A stretch of 52,499 bases of DNA from Saprolegnia diclina VS20 (lineage: Eukaryota > Oomycota > Saprolegniomycetes > Saprolegniales > Saprolegniaceae). Position numbers and translations under genes: made by a program. The stretch spans positions 569,645 to 622,143 of the forward strand of contig NW_008246094.1 of assembly GCF_000281045.1 (NCBI RefSeq), in the 5' to 3' direction. The notes under the pieces are model-generated. The model ran no database searches. It was given only the letters and a program-made list of their open reading frames with translations, and had not been told where the DNA came from. Positions 42,091-51,854 of this stretch are shown here, one piece after another. Position 1 is the first letter of the stretch. The number at the start of each line of letters is the position of its first letter.

Positions 42091-42870
42091 ATGGAACTGC
42101 CGGCTCATGACGACGGCTCGCACCAGATGGCCGACCGCGCCTCGAAGTGCGATGCACCGCCACTTGCACATTGGAGATTTCGACGAGCCATGGCCGCCCT
42201 GCCCGAGTCGCTGCTCATCTTTGCCCTCGTCCTTGGCGGTGCCACGGCGCTCTGCGGCCACCGCTACATCCAGCACATTGGGCTTACGCTTCTTCTCCTC
42301 GAGTACTTTTTCATTCTGACGCTCAACCAAGTCGCGGCCGTCGTCACCGTCCTCGCGCTCACCGTGTACCTCGTGATCGCCAAGTCCCGGCACGTCCTCG
42401 CCGACTGGGCCTACGCCGGCCTCCGCGCCGTCGTTTGCCTCGGCGGTATCCTCGGCCTCTGCCTCTTTCTCTACTACGCCAACGCGACGACCCTCGACGT
42501 CGTGACTCTTGGCTGCTGCGGCGCGACGGCGGTGATCTTTGTCGGTATGTTTGCCTTCTGCGACGACCGTGTGAGCTTCATTGTGACGACCTCAGTGCTC
42601 GGGACCGTTCTCGTGATCACCACGGCGGCTCTGTGGGACAATGACGCCCTCGTGCTGCAGATCTGGCATCTTCCGAGCGCGGCCTTCCTCCTGCTCTTGA
42701 GCTGTAGCGTGCAGTGGCATGTGGCCCACATGAGCCCTGCACCGAGCACGCGCTTGCTCTGGGAGACGCCACGTCACAGCAACGTCACGGCGCCCGCGAC
42801 GCCGACGCCCAAGGCCGACATTGCCGCCACACCACGCGACAATGAGGCCCACCCGCCGAGTATTGTCTGA
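42091..42870 (+). CDS. Seven-TM membrane protein of unknown function
   Basis: One exon, 259 residues from ATG 42091 (ATGs at 42127 and 42190 also possible). Seven hydrophobic segments are evident, for example LLIFALVLGGATALC, IGLTLLLLEYFFILTL, AAVVTVLALTVYLVIA, LRAVVCLGGILGLCLFLYY, TLGCCGATAVIFVGMFAF, IVTTSVLGTVLVITTAAL and AAFLLLLSCSVQWHVAHM. The N-terminal 30 residues are hydrophilic and the tail is Pro/Thr/Ala-rich. The number and spacing of helices recall the TMEM198/DUF4203 group, but no residue motif confirms it. No signal peptide. Confidence 0.7.
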   Translation: MELPAHDDGSHQMADRASKCDAPPLAHWRFRRAMAALPESLLIFALVLGGATALCGHRYIQHIGLTLLLLEYFFILTLNQVAAVVTVLALTVYLVIAKSRHVLADWAYAGLRAVVCLGGILGLCLFLYYANATTLDVVTLGCCGATAVIFVGMFAFCDDRVSFIVTTSVLGTVLVITTAALWDNDALVLQIWHLPSAAFLLLLSCSVQWHVAHMSPAPSTRLLWETPRHSNVTAPATPTPKADIAATPRDNEAHPPSIV

Positions 42871-43362
42871 TGGCAGTCACCAGGAAACCAATAATTTATT
42901 CTTCCCATGACATTCCACATCGAATATTGAAAGCTTTCGTCGCTGCCCGTTCTGGGAGAGCTGCTGGGAGTCAACCAGAAGACAGACCACACCAGCCGGG
43001 TTCTCGTGGAACTGCAAACTCCATTTTGTGTACGATAGACCGGTGTAACAAGGTGCAACAAGGTGTGGCGACCTCTACACCCGCGTTGCATCTGCCCTAC
43101 GCTCTCGTGAGATCGAAACAGCGCCCGCCAACGACGAGTTTGGCCAACACGGTTCAACGACGAGCGATAGCGCGGACCACTTGGTGGTAGCCAGCACGGA
43201 CGCACCGTTGCTGCTAGTCACGCCGCTGCTCTCGGAAGCGTACCCGACCTTTGACACTCTCAGAATGTCGTAGACGCCTCATTTCTACTAGCCACACCTC
43301 TGCTTGGCACGACCCCGAGGCAAGGAAGTAGGCAACACATAACGACAGTTCATTCAACACGT
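42871..43362. other. Intergenic region between convergent genes
   Basis: 492 bp, no gene recognised. Confidence 0.5.
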
Positions 43363-44433
43363 TTACGCTTCGTTGAGCGTGATCGTCTTGATGATACGGC
43401 CCGTGACGACGTACGGGTCCATGTTGGAGGCCGGGCGGCGGTCCTCAAAGTAGCCCTTGCCCTCGGCTTCGGCCTGGCGCGGGATGCGGATCGACGCGCC
43501 GCGGTTGGCGACACCGTACGAAAACTGGTCGATCGACGCCGTCTCGTGGCGGCCCGTGAGCCGGCGCTCGTTGCCCGTGCCGTAGACCGCAATGTGCACC
43601 TTGTGCTTGAGCTTGAGCTTCTCGAGCGCCTCGATGATCTTGGCCATGCCGCCGTCTTCGCGCATCGCCTTGGTCGACACGTTGGTGTGGCAGCCGGCGC
43701 CGTTCCAGTCGCCCGGAATCGGCTTCGGGTCAAACGACACGAACACGCCAAAGTCCTCGCACACGCGCAGCATGATGTAGCGCGAGATCCAGAGCTGGTC
43801 GCCCGACTCGATGCCCGTGCACGGCCCGACCTGGTACTCCCACTGACCCGGCATCACCTCGGCGTTGATGCCCGAGACGCGGACGCCGGCGTAGAGGCAC
43901 GCGCGGTAGTGCGCGTCGGCGATGAGGCGGCCAAAGGCCGAGTGCGCGCCGGCGCCACAATAGTACGGACCCTGCGGCCCCGGGAAGCCGCCCTTGGGCC
44001 ACCCGTACGGCGTCACCTGGTCCTTCTCAAAGAGCGTGTACTCTTGCTCGATGCCAAACCACGGCACGTGCGCCTTGGCCGCCTCCATGACGCGCGCCGC
44101 GTCAAAGCGCGTGTTGGTCGGGATCGGCGTCATGTCGGGCTTGTAGCAGTCGCAGAGCACAAGGATATGGTTGCCGCGGCGGAACGGGTCCTTGTAGATG
44201 GCGGCCGGCTTGAGCATCACCTCCGAGTCCTCGCCCGGCGCTTGACCGGTACTCGAGCCGTCAAAGTTCCAGATCGGGAGGTCGGCGACCGACGTCGGCG
44301 GCTTGTCGAGCGTGCGTGTCTTGCAGCGGAGGTCCTGGCCCGAGCCGCCGATCCAGACGTACTCGGCTTGGATGTAGCTGCCCGTGTCGAGGCTCGCATA
44401 CGAGTCGTAGACGGCGCGGTCGAGCTTGCTCAT
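43363..44433 (-). CDS. Glutamine synthetase, type II, copy 1
   Basis: ATP-dependent condensation of ammonia with glutamate; probably cytosolic, as no targeting peptide is present. One exon, 356 residues, the usual length of eukaryotic GSII. Signatures: [18 protein letters not shown] (substrate latch), [11 protein letters not shown] (metal-binding glutamates), [26 protein letters not shown] (ATP site), [10 protein letters not shown] and [10 protein letters not shown]. It ends TITLNEA. The product of the divergent gene at 45483 is identical except for Asp in place of Asn three residues from the end. Similarity continues about 40 bp into the 5' leader (CTTCTGCCACCTCGACACCA) and stops at the stop codon. 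Confidence 0.97.
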   Translation of the reverse strand: MSKLDRAVYDSYASLDTGSYIQAEYVWIGGSGQDLRCKTRTLDKPPTSVADLPIWNFDGSSTGQAPGEDSEVMLKPAAIYKDPFRRGNHILVLCDCYKPDMTPIPTNTRFDAARVMEAAKAHVPWFGIEQEYTLFEKDQVTPYGWPKGGFPGPQGPYYCGAGAHSAFGRLIADAHYRACLYAGVRVSGINAEVMPGQWEYQVGPCTGIESGDQLWISRYIMLRVCEDFGVFVSFDPKPIPGDWNGAGCHTNVSTKAMREDGGMAKIIEALEKLKLKHKVHIAVYGTGNERRLTGRHETASIDQFSYGVANRGASIRIPRQAEAEGKGYFEDRRPASNMDPYVVTGRIIKTITLNEA

Positions 44434-45482
44434 GGTAGTGGTGGTGTCGAGGTGGCAGAAGCAAATGTGAGCAAAGCACGAAATGGCGCTTGCGCTGCTG
44501 GCAACAGAGGCGCGAGGTCCGAAGATCGCTCTTGGCTGCTTGACGCAGAACGTTCCCGTGGCTGCGGCGCGCTCTGTTGCGTCAACAGGCCTTTGTCAAA
44601 GATTGGCCTGCTCGACGCGGATTGGCTGCGGCCAAAATGGCAACTTCAACTTTGCGCCGGATCAGACAGGCGTCCGAAAATCCACTTAGAAATCGGACAT
44701 GTCCGATTTCTAATATGCGATTCGGCGCCGATTTCGCCCCAGATAAAAGTGTGAAACCAGGATTCTAGGATGTTTCGTAGTGCCACGTGGGTCCGAGCTC
44801 CCACCGAAAAGATGTGCTCGAAAAGGTTCCCCGAGGAGGAAGAGGAAGAACTTACCGCCAACCAGGTGCTTTGTCATGGGTGACATTGACGCGCCCGAGT
44901 CGATTGACACATCGGCCAAGCTCTCTACTGGATGGGCGCAGATCACCCGTGGCCATAAGAACGGGACAATAAGACGAAACGGTCAGGACGTCCCTGAAGT
45001 GCCGACGCAAGAACGCCAAGGACGTCCGCGGGCTCCTGGTAACCGACGTTACGTGGGTCATGGCGGATGGCCTTGAATGGATGACGATGCTCATTGACCG
45101 GTGGCATAAAACCCACACTGCGGGCGGCCTGGTCCGACGCCACGAGTATCCACGTACGCTTCAGCCAGGTTGGCATGCGCAATCGGCGGCGGGTCCCAAA
45201 CCAATTTGGCTGTTGAAACACCCAAGAATTAGGCTTGAAATCCCTTGAATCTTCTCCACGACTGACCGTTGAATCGCAATCGGAGGTGCGCAATCTCGTC
45301 GAAATTTCCCCCGCCAATCACGTCGCGTTTCGATAAATTTGCACCAATGCATGCACATCAAACCAGTGCATTTCGGCCAATAGCATGCAGCGGACTAAGA
45401 TCTTTCCCGTGGATCCCCGAGCCCTGGCCCAGGGCCGTCATTTGCTCACTTCTGCTTCTGCCACCTCGACACCACCACTACC
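44434..45482. promoter_or_regulatory. Divergent promoter region of the glutamine synthetase pair
   Basis: 1,049 bp between two start codons. It holds the 28-bp palindrome at 44686-44713, TCGGCGCCGA (44722-44731), inverted CCAAT (about 44617) on the copy 1 side, and CCAAT boxes at about 45309 and 45376 on the copy 2 side. GCCCTGG-C-CCAGGGC is an inverted repeat at 45421-45435. No convincing gene lies between. Confidence 0.55.
44686..44713. repeat. Perfect 28-bp palindrome in the glutamine synthetase promoter
   Basis: The half-site TTAGAAATCGGACA is followed directly by its reverse complement TGTCCGATTTCTAA. It lies 253-280 nt upstream of copy 1. TCCGA/TCGGA half-sites recur around it (CGTCCGAAAA at about 44671; ATTCGGCGCCGATTT at 44720). 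A dimeric transcription-factor site is a reasonable guess. Confidence 0.85.
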
Positions 45483-46553
45483 ATGAGCAAGCTCGACCGC
45501 GCCGTCTACGACTCGTATGCGAGCCTCGACACGGGCAGCTACATCCAAGCCGAGTACGTCTGGATCGGCGGCTCGGGCCAGGACCTCCGCTGCAAGACAC
45601 GCACGCTCGACAAGCCGCCGACGTCGGTCGCCGACCTCCCGATCTGGAACTTTGACGGCTCGAGCACCGGCCAAGCGCCGGGCGAGGACTCGGAGGTGAT
45701 GCTCAAGCCGGCCGCCATCTACAAGGACCCGTTCCGCCGCGGCAACCACATCCTCGTGCTCTGCGACTGCTACAAGCCCGACATGACGCCGATCCCGACC
45801 AACACGCGCTTTGACGCGGCGCGCGTCATGGAGGCGGCCAAGGCGCACGTGCCGTGGTTTGGCATCGAGCAAGAGTACACGCTCTTTGAGAAGGACCAGG
45901 TGACGCCGTACGGGTGGCCCAAGGGCGGCTTCCCGGGGCCGCAGGGTCCGTACTATTGCGGCGCCGGCGCGCACTCGGCCTTTGGCCGCCTCATCGCCGA
46001 CGCGCACTACCGCGCGTGCCTCTACGCCGGCGTCCGCGTCTCGGGCATCAACGCCGAGGTGATGCCGGGTCAGTGGGAGTACCAGGTCGGGCCGTGCACG
46101 GGCATCGAGTCGGGCGACCAGCTCTGGATCTCGCGCTACATCATGCTGCGCGTGTGCGAGGACTTTGGCGTGTTCGTGTCGTTTGACCCGAAGCCGATTC
46201 CGGGCGACTGGAACGGCGCCGGCTGCCACACCAACGTGTCGACCAAGGCGATGCGCGAAGACGGCGGCATGGCCAAGATCATCGAGGCGCTCGAGAAGCT
46301 CAAGCTCAAGCACAAGGTGCACATTGCGGTCTACGGCACGGGCAACGAGCGCCGGCTCACGGGCCGCCACGAGACCGCGTCGATCGACCAGTTTTCGTAC
46401 GGTGTCGCCAACCGCGGCGCGTCGATCCGCATCCCGCGCCAGGCCGAAGCCGAGGGCAAGGGCTACTTTGAGGACCGCCGCCCGGCCTCCAACATGGACC
46501 CGTACGTCGTCACGGGCCGCATCATCAAGACGATCACGCTCGACGAAGCCTAA
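45483..46553 (+). CDS. Glutamine synthetase, type II, copy 2
   Basis: Same reaction and signatures as copy 1: latch [15 protein letters not shown], glutamates in [17 protein letters not shown] site [14 protein letters not shown] and [15 protein letters not shown] near the end. One exon, 356 residues, ending TITLDEA. The DNA differs from copy 1 at only a few third codon positions that I noticed (for example AGCACCGGCCAA against AGTACCGGTCAA). The 3' flanks are unrelated. With copy 1 it forms an inverted repeat of about 1.1-kb arms, which suggests recent duplication or ongoing gene conversion. Confidence 0.97.
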   Translation: MSKLDRAVYDSYASLDTGSYIQAEYVWIGGSGQDLRCKTRTLDKPPTSVADLPIWNFDGSSTGQAPGEDSEVMLKPAAIYKDPFRRGNHILVLCDCYKPDMTPIPTNTRFDAARVMEAAKAHVPWFGIEQEYTLFEKDQVTPYGWPKGGFPGPQGPYYCGAGAHSAFGRLIADAHYRACLYAGVRVSGINAEVMPGQWEYQVGPCTGIESGDQLWISRYIMLRVCEDFGVFVSFDPKPIPGDWNGAGCHTNVSTKAMREDGGMAKIIEALEKLKLKHKVHIAVYGTGNERRLTGRHETASIDQFSYGVANRGASIRIPRQAEAEGKGYFEDRRPASNMDPYVVTGRIIKTITLDEA

Positions 46554-47306
46554 GTGTATACATGTATCTGCAGTTCAATGGCACTGTAGAAGGAACAAGA
46601 CATATATATCTCCACTGGCAAATGGTTCAGGTAGACTGCACAAGCACGTTGCATCGCACGAGACGTCTCATGCATCGAAGTGCACGTGGTTGCTTCGTAT
46701 GCACCAGTGCAGCATCGCTAGGGCGGGTCATTGTCATGCTTTCTCTATGTAAGAGGGCGCCGGCGCTGGTTGGAGAGGCGTGCGTCGCGTTACCTCGGTC
46801 AGTGGTTTTTGCTGGCTGCCATCATAAGGCAGGCGCCTACATTATACTAGTTGACCCAAGCGGTCGCAACAGCAACGTATTTGCTACACTACTAAGTACT
46901 GGTACACGACAGTCAGGACGAACCGATGCCGCATGAGAGAGGCGCGTCGTCTAGGACGTCATGACATTCGCTCTGTCGGGTACATGTAGCTCACTGAAGC
47001 ACGAACTAGTTAGTAGCTCACTGCAGCACGACCTGGATCAAACGCAAGACACCACCCGCCATTTTTAAGACATCTGAGTGGCGCCGTCCATCTACGACTA
47101 AGCGTCCGTTCAGTCGATGAAAGAGAGCACAGCTGCGTCATGTAGAGAACTAACTGCCAAAGCTCGACATTGCAGCGGGATACCCAAGCTGCAATGGACC
47201 TACCCCTCCGTGTAACTGCGTTCATAGCCGATTCGAGCGCCGTTGCTTGGTATTTGTAAGCGACGAATGGCGGTCGCTGTCCGGATACCGCTGCCAGCAT
47301 CTAGCC
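46554..47306. other. Intergenic region upstream of the sterol-desaturase-family gene
   Basis: No gene recognised. TAGCTCACTG(C/A)AGCACGA occurs twice at about 46987 and 47014. GTCCGGATAC lies at 47279-47288, only about 20 nt before the next ATG. Confidence 0.5.
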
Positions 47307-48047
47307 ATGACGTCGATCGCGCTGCTCTGGGCCGTCAACGCCGTCGCGGTCGTCGGCGTCGGCGTCGCCGCGACGCATTGGTCGCTTGTCGCAACTGGCT
47401 CGTTTCTTGTGGTCTTTCTGGGCTACCTCGGTGCGTCCTTTCTCCTCGAGCGCGTCTTTTACCCGTCGCCGTCGCCGCGGTCGCAGCCCAAAGCGCCAGA
47501 CCATACCGCGCTCACGCTCTTCAATCTGCTCGTGGCTTCGGTGTTTGCGATGCTGGCGGCCGAAGGCCATATGCGCGGCCTCTCGCGCATGAGCTTTGGG
47601 CCGTCGCCGGCGCCGCTAACCATCGCGCTCGAGGTGGGCCTCGCCTGTCTCTTTGAAAACACGGTCGAGTACTACTGGCATCGGTTCCTGCACACGCGGG
47701 CGGCGTACGCTCATGTGCACAAGGTACACCACCACTACAAGTCGCCGCGGCCGTTCGACGACATGTACATGCACCCGGTCGAAGGCATGGCGTACTACTG
47801 GGTGCTCTACGGACCGCCGTACGTCTTTGCGATGCATATGCACAGCTTTTGCATCTACATGGCGCTCATGGGGCTCTTTGGCTTGCTCGACCACTCGGGC
47901 ATTCCGGTGCGGATCCCGCTTGTGTATGACACGCGCGACCACGAGATCCACCACCGGCGCGTCAACTACAACTATGGGTTTCCGTTCCAGTACTTCGACT
48001 TTCTGCACGGTACGTACTTGGCGCCGCAGCCTCCAAAGTCACTTTAA
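47307..48047 (+). CDS. Sterol desaturase / fatty acid hydroxylase family enzyme
   Basis: Membrane di-iron oxygenase. One exon, 246 residues. Hydrophobic segments (LLWAVNAVAVVGVGVA, FLVVFLGYLGASFLL, TLFNLLVASVFAMLA and others) surround the histidine clusters: HRFLH (HX3H), HKVHHHY (HX2HH), a further His pair in MHMHSF, and DHEIHH (HX2HH). After the last box comes FDFLHGTYLAP, as in C4-methylsterol oxidases and related enzymes (FD..HGTY). Likely in the ER. The substrate cannot be told from sequence; Saprolegniales are thought to make sterols, so a sterol role is plausible. The frame extends upstream only to a TTG, so ATG 47307 is used. TCCGGATAC lies just upstream. Confidence 0.88.
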   Translation: MTSIALLWAVNAVAVVGVGVAATHWSLVATGSFLVVFLGYLGASFLLERVFYPSPSPRSQPKAPDHTALTLFNLLVASVFAMLAAEGHMRGLSRMSFGPSPAPLTIALEVGLACLFENTVEYYWHRFLHTRAAYAHVHKVHHHYKSPRPFDDMYMHPVEGMAYYWVLYGPPYVFAMHMHSFCIYMALMGLFGLLDHSGIPVRIPLVYDTRDHEIHHRRVNYNYGFPFQYFDFLHGTYLAPQPPKSL

Positions 48048-48422
48048 TCAGTCGCTCGTAATCGACGAGGTCTTTCAAGTCGACTGCTTGGTCGCTGAAT
48101 ATGTACGTCTCTTTGTTCTTGATGCGCCATCTCGAGCGAGCCGCTGGATGAGGGGCGTCAGTACCGCCTAGCGTCGCAGTGTCCAAGCAGGAATGCACTT
48201 GTGGGCAGTGCCTGGTAGTGAGGCATCCATCCAAGCAGAAGATGCGCCGATCATCACACCTCGATCGACCGCATCGCGTCCGTCACACCCTGTCTGCACC
48301 GTGGCAGTTGGCAGCTCGGTCGTGCCGACACAAAATAGCGCTCGCAACCGTCGACGTGTTTATTCCTAGCCATTTACTAAACCCAGAATTCGACACTGCT
48401 CAGCCTTGCAGAAACCAGCGAG
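48048..48422. other. Short intergenic region
   Basis: 375 bp, no gene or clear motif seen. Confidence 0.5.
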
Positions 48423-51008
48423 ATGGAGACGTTCAAGGTGCATTCGCTGCGCGCCAATAGCACGCTTGCGCCCTCGGGCATCCTCGTTTGGCCTCGCCAA
48501 CCGCTGCCCACCTCGGTCCCATGGACAACCAAAGTCGTATTTACGCTCGGCTGCCTCTGGAACCTACTTGCACCGCTCAAAGCATGGGGGCTCTCCCGCT
48601 ATGGGTTTGTCCCGACATCCAGTACGGTGGTTCAGAATCTCAATTGGGATTCGGAACTCAACGGCGCGTTCCTTACCTCGCTCTACGCAGCCGCCGGGAT
48701 CGACTCTGGCTACCCCCGAAATGCCACACGCTACATCAACGTCGTTCTCGACTTCCTCGTCGCACCGCGCTCGAGTGCGCTCTGGGCGACGGGTTACGCC
48801 AACTCGTCGCATGTGTACCAGATGAGCTTGAACGGACGGCCGCGCCGGCAGTCGCTCAACGCGTCGCGGGAGCTACGTCGCTTTGCGCACGATTTGCCGG
48901 CGTTCACCGCGCTCGGATTCGGACTCTGGGGCAGCGAGCGCCTCTTCTCCGCGCTACCGCCGGTCGCCGACGACTGCGGCGTCCAGGACGTGGCCGAGGC
49001 CGTGCTGTGCCTCAAAGGCGTCTCGATGCAGTCGTACGTCAACCTCCAGTACACGTCGCCCTTGTCACCGAGCTCGAATGCCGACGACGCTGCCGCCGTC
49101 GCGGCCTGGGAAGCGCTGATTTTTCCCGACTTGGCAGCGTGTTTACGCCGGCGCGCGCAGTTGGTCGCGGCCATGGCAAGCGAAGGGGCCGCGCTCGTCG
49201 CGCTCGTGCACGAGCTCAGTGCCAACTACTCCTTAAGCGTTGTCAACGTGGCGGGCGCGGGCTTGTTGTATGCGCCCGTCACGTTTACAGCCGGCTTTCT
49301 CGACATTTCGGGAGCCCGCGCCGGAAAACTCACGTACCAGCTCATGGGCCGGGACCCCGCGGCCGTCTACTTGGTGGGCAGCGGCCACTTGGACTCGATC
49401 TTTGTGTCGCGCGAGACCGCGTGGTTTTGCGCGATTCAATACGTGGACCCTATCACCCGCCAGAAGGATGCAACGCAGTGCTTTGCGCGCGTTGGCGCGA
49501 CGCTGCCGGCGTTCTTTGCCGCCAAGTACATTGCCACGTACTCGGGCACGCGGTACATTGACAACGCGGACGTTGTGCCGTCCGCAATGGTCGGCAACGT
49601 GACGCTGTACACGTGGCGGAGCGTGCCAACGCGCGTCGATGACCGCCGCGTCCCCACGCAAGGAACGTGGACGTTGCTGTGGCAAGACCTTATTTCGTCT
49701 GTGCACGGGTCGCCCCGCGACACGGCCGCCGCGCTCGAAGAGTTTTGCCTTGTCGGCGACGGCTGCTTCCACGCCTGTCTGAACGAGACCGCGAGCAGTG
49801 GCATGACGCTCACGTACATGCGCGGCGGCGTGTGCATCTCGGCGCCCAATACGATCTTATATGACGCGAACGCCATCTTTACCGACGCGGCGTGCTTTGG
49901 CCGTGGCGACCACCATGTTCAAGTCACGTACCTCGACGGCGCAGGGGTCCGGCGTCGCGCCGTCGCCAACCACACCGCTGGCCCCTTGGGCATCCTCGCG
50001 TGCTTGATTGGCGGTCGGCCGCCGTCCATCGAGCTCCCGTCCTATGTCATGGAGATGCTCACGCAGGGTCCGCAAGCGACGATCGCAATCACGGTCGCCA
50101 ACGGCAGCGAGACGATCACGCTCAATTTTCTCTCGCTTCTCTCGCTCCTCGGCCAAGTCTACTTTGCAGTCTCGGTCGCGCTGCACATGGCGCGGACCCA
50201 GAACTGGGCGCAGCTCTCGGTCCAAGCACGCTACAGCCGCGCGACTTGCAACGTCGGGAGCGTCGTCTGGATACGGCACCGCACGGCCATGTGCGGCGTC
50301 GGGTTCCTTGGTCTCCTCACGTGGCACATTGGGGCGATGCGCTGCGGCTGCGAATGGCGGTCGGACGCCATGTCCTATATCAAACTCGATCCGAGCTACG
50401 TCTGCGCCGTCGACCCGTGGGGCCACATGTCCAATGGCTTGGAGTGTCTACGCCTTCTCTCGTTTGCATGGACCTTCTTTGCGATGGCGAGCATGGACAA
50501 GGTCCCCGGCGTCACGCGCCACTGGCAAGGCTACCTCATGGTCGTCGTTCTCTTGGGCTTTGTGCCGTTGACGGTGCTCGCGGCGCTCGTCGGCTACTGC
50601 ATGACGCTGCGCTCAACGTACTTTCCGATTGTTCACAGCCAGTTTGTGCTCGTCGCGCTCTGGTGCACGGTGCTGACCGTCCTGCGCAGCGCGCTCGCCG
50701 CGCCCTACATGCGCCTTGTGGAGGCGTGCTTGCTCGCCGTGGGGCTCCGGCCGCAGCGCATCGACCGGCGCAGTCTCTTCCACGGCCTCATTGGCAACGT
50801 CTACTGGACGAGCGCGGCGAGCTGGCACGAGACACCAGCATGCTACGTACCCCTGAGCTTGCTCTTCAAGACCGACGGCGTCCATCTCAACTACATCCAC
50901 GACCATGCGTACTACCCGAACGGCGTCGTGAACGCTGTGCTATCGCAGCACCCGCATCCCGACTGGGTCGAGACCGAGAGAGAGTACTACGTCTGCGCGC
51001 GCATGTGA
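48423..51008 (+). CDS. Large multi-pass membrane protein of unknown function
   Basis: One exon, 861 residues. A first hydrophobic segment near residues 36-55 (TKVVFTLGCLWNLLAPLKAW) may be a membrane anchor. A region of about 500 residues follows with many possible N-glycosylation sites (RNATRY, ANSSHV, LNASRE, ANYSLS, GNVTLY, LNETAS, ANHTAG) and paired Cys (DDCGVQDVAEAVLCLKG; GDGCFHACLNET), so it is probably extracytoplasmic. Five further helices lie near the C-terminus: LNFLSLLSLLGQVYFAVSVAL, MCGVGFLGLLTWHIG, LLSFAWTFFAMASM, YLMVVVLLGFVPLTVLAALV and FVLVALWCTVLTVL. The family resembles large Saprolegniales membrane proteins without known role. A receptor or surface protein is inferred; no domain recognised. 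Confidence 0.75.
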   Translation: METFKVHSLRANSTLAPSGILVWPRQPLPTSVPWTTKVVFTLGCLWNLLAPLKAWGLSRYGFVPTSSTVVQNLNWDSELNGAFLTSLYAAAGIDSGYPRNATRYINVVLDFLVAPRSSALWATGYANSSHVYQMSLNGRPRRQSLNASRELRRFAHDLPAFTALGFGLWGSERLFSALPPVADDCGVQDVAEAVLCLKGVSMQSYVNLQYTSPLSPSSNADDAAAVAAWEALIFPDLAACLRRRAQLVAAMASEGAALVALVHELSANYSLSVVNVAGAGLLYAPVTFTAGFLDISGARAGKLTYQLMGRDPAAVYLVGSGHLDSIFVSRETAWFCAIQYVDPITRQKDATQCFARVGATLPAFFAAKYIATYSGTRYIDNADVVPSAMVGNVTLYTWRSVPTRVDDRRVPTQGTWTLLWQDLISSVHGSPRDTAAALEEFCLVGDGCFHACLNETASSGMTLTYMRGGVCISAPNTILYDANAIFTDAACFGRGDHHVQVTYLDGAGVRRRAVANHTAGPLGILACLIGGRPPSIELPSYVMEMLTQGPQATIAITVANGSETITLNFLSLLSLLGQVYFAVSVALHMARTQNWAQLSVQARYSRATCNVGSVVWIRHRTAMCGVGFLGLLTWHIGAMRCGCEWRSDAMSYIKLDPSYVCAVDPWGHMSNGLECLRLLSFAWTFFAMASMDKVPGVTRHWQGYLMVVVLLGFVPLTVLAALVGYCMTLRSTYFPIVHSQFVLVALWCTVLTVLRSALAAPYMRLVEACLLAVGLRPQRIDRRSLFHGLIGNVYWTSAASWHETPACYVPLSLLFKTDGVHLNYIHDHAYYPNGVVNAVLSQHPHPDWVETEREYYVCARM

Positions 51009-51042
51009 AGATCACCATTCGCAAAGATCGCGACGTCGGCGC

Positions 51043-51094
51043 ATCCGGATACAGCAACGGGCTCTTTGTATCGGCGGTGGAACAGTCCGGATAC
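51043..51094 (+). promoter_or_regulatory. Two TCCGGATAC sites in a 119-bp intergenic space
   Basis: ATCCGGATAC (51043-51052) and GTCCGGATAC (51085-51094) lie 34-85 nt upstream of the next ATG, between tightly spaced genes on the same strand. Same motif as upstream of several other genes in the window. Confidence 0.5.
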
Positions 51095-51127
51095 CGTCAT
51101 TTCCACATTCGCACCGACCGCCGCAGC

Positions 51128-51568
51128 ATGCACGATGTCGACATGACGAGCGACGACGACGACGTCGAGGTCCCGCGCTACGGCGGCCTCAAGCGTGCGC
51201 CGCCCATGGAGGCCGTCGTCGAGCACAAGCTCAAGCGGCTCAAGATCCAGCGCGGTTCGTCGCCGGACGGCCACGGGCAGCTGCAACACCCGCCCATGGC
51301 TCCTACCGCAGACCACGAGCATCGACGGCGCCAGCACGAACAAGAGCAGCAGCGTCAAGCAGAGCTACACCACCGCCAGCGGCAGTTCGAGCAGCAGCAG
51401 CAACAGCAGTACCACCACCAACTTCAAGCGCGCGTGAGCCAGTATTTGACGGCGCTGCCAGCACGCTACGATCCGACATCCCCCTCCGATGTCAATTATG
51501 CGCTGTCAAACCAAGTCTTGCGCGACCTCCACTTCCAGCGCGAACGGCGCAAGCAGACGACACCGTAG
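51128..51568 (+). CDS. Small Q/H-rich, probably nuclear protein
   Basis: 146 residues in one exon, starting 119 nt after the membrane-protein stop. The N-terminus is acidic (MTSDDDDVEVPRY), followed by VEHKLKRLKIQRG, a basic stretch that could be a nuclear signal. A glutamine/histidine-rich coiled-coil-like region comes next (RRQHEQEQQRQAELHHRQRQ), then a better-conserved-looking end: YDPTSPSDVNYALSNQVLRD and LHFQRERRKQ. Gln/His runs suggest a transcription-related protein. Family not recognised. No in-frame ATG lies between the previous stop and 51128. Confidence 0.6.
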   Translation: MHDVDMTSDDDDVEVPRYGGLKRAPPMEAVVEHKLKRLKIQRGSSPDGHGQLQHPPMAPTADHEHRRRQHEQEQQRQAELHHRQRQFEQQQQQQYHHQLQARVSQYLTALPARYDPTSPSDVNYALSNQVLRDLHFQRERRKQTTP

Positions 51569-51854
51569 GAGCTATTTTATGCGACAGCAAGAACTGCTCT
51601 CGTTGCATTACCTCGCACAGCTCGTTGCGACGACCATCGGCTCCTCATGCAACACAGAGGGTGCAGTTTGTATCGCCAACGAACGTATTGGCGCGACGAG
51701 GGTTGGCGATGCCCATTCTCGACTGGCGCCTCTACCTGGGTCGGGCTGCGCCTCTACCTGGGTCGGGCTGCGCCTCACGAAAATGTGTCAACAAGATGTG
51801 GGCAAAGAATTCTAGTGTTCGGAGCAATTCTTAATTCTTAGCGCTATTTACTTA
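51569..51854. other. Intergenic region with a 22-bp tandem repeat
   Basis: Convergent 3' flanks of the Q/H-rich and PhzF-like genes. A 22-bp unit (GCGCCTCTACCTGGGTCGGG plus CT) occurs 2.3 times at about 51726-51777. Confidence 0.8.

Noticed and set aside
43546-44754. 402-residue open frame antisense to glutamine synthetase copy 1 (and its twin at 45438-46370)
   Set aside because: It mirrors the GC-rich third positions of the real gene; Arg/Ala/Val-rich with no domain, and it appears in both copies only because the genes are near-identical.
49892-51127. Long plus-strand frame overlapping the membrane-protein gene
   Set aside because: It is the +1 shadow of the GC-rich gene (Arg/Ala/Pro-rich); only its last 441 nt, after the stop of that gene, were accepted as a separate gene.
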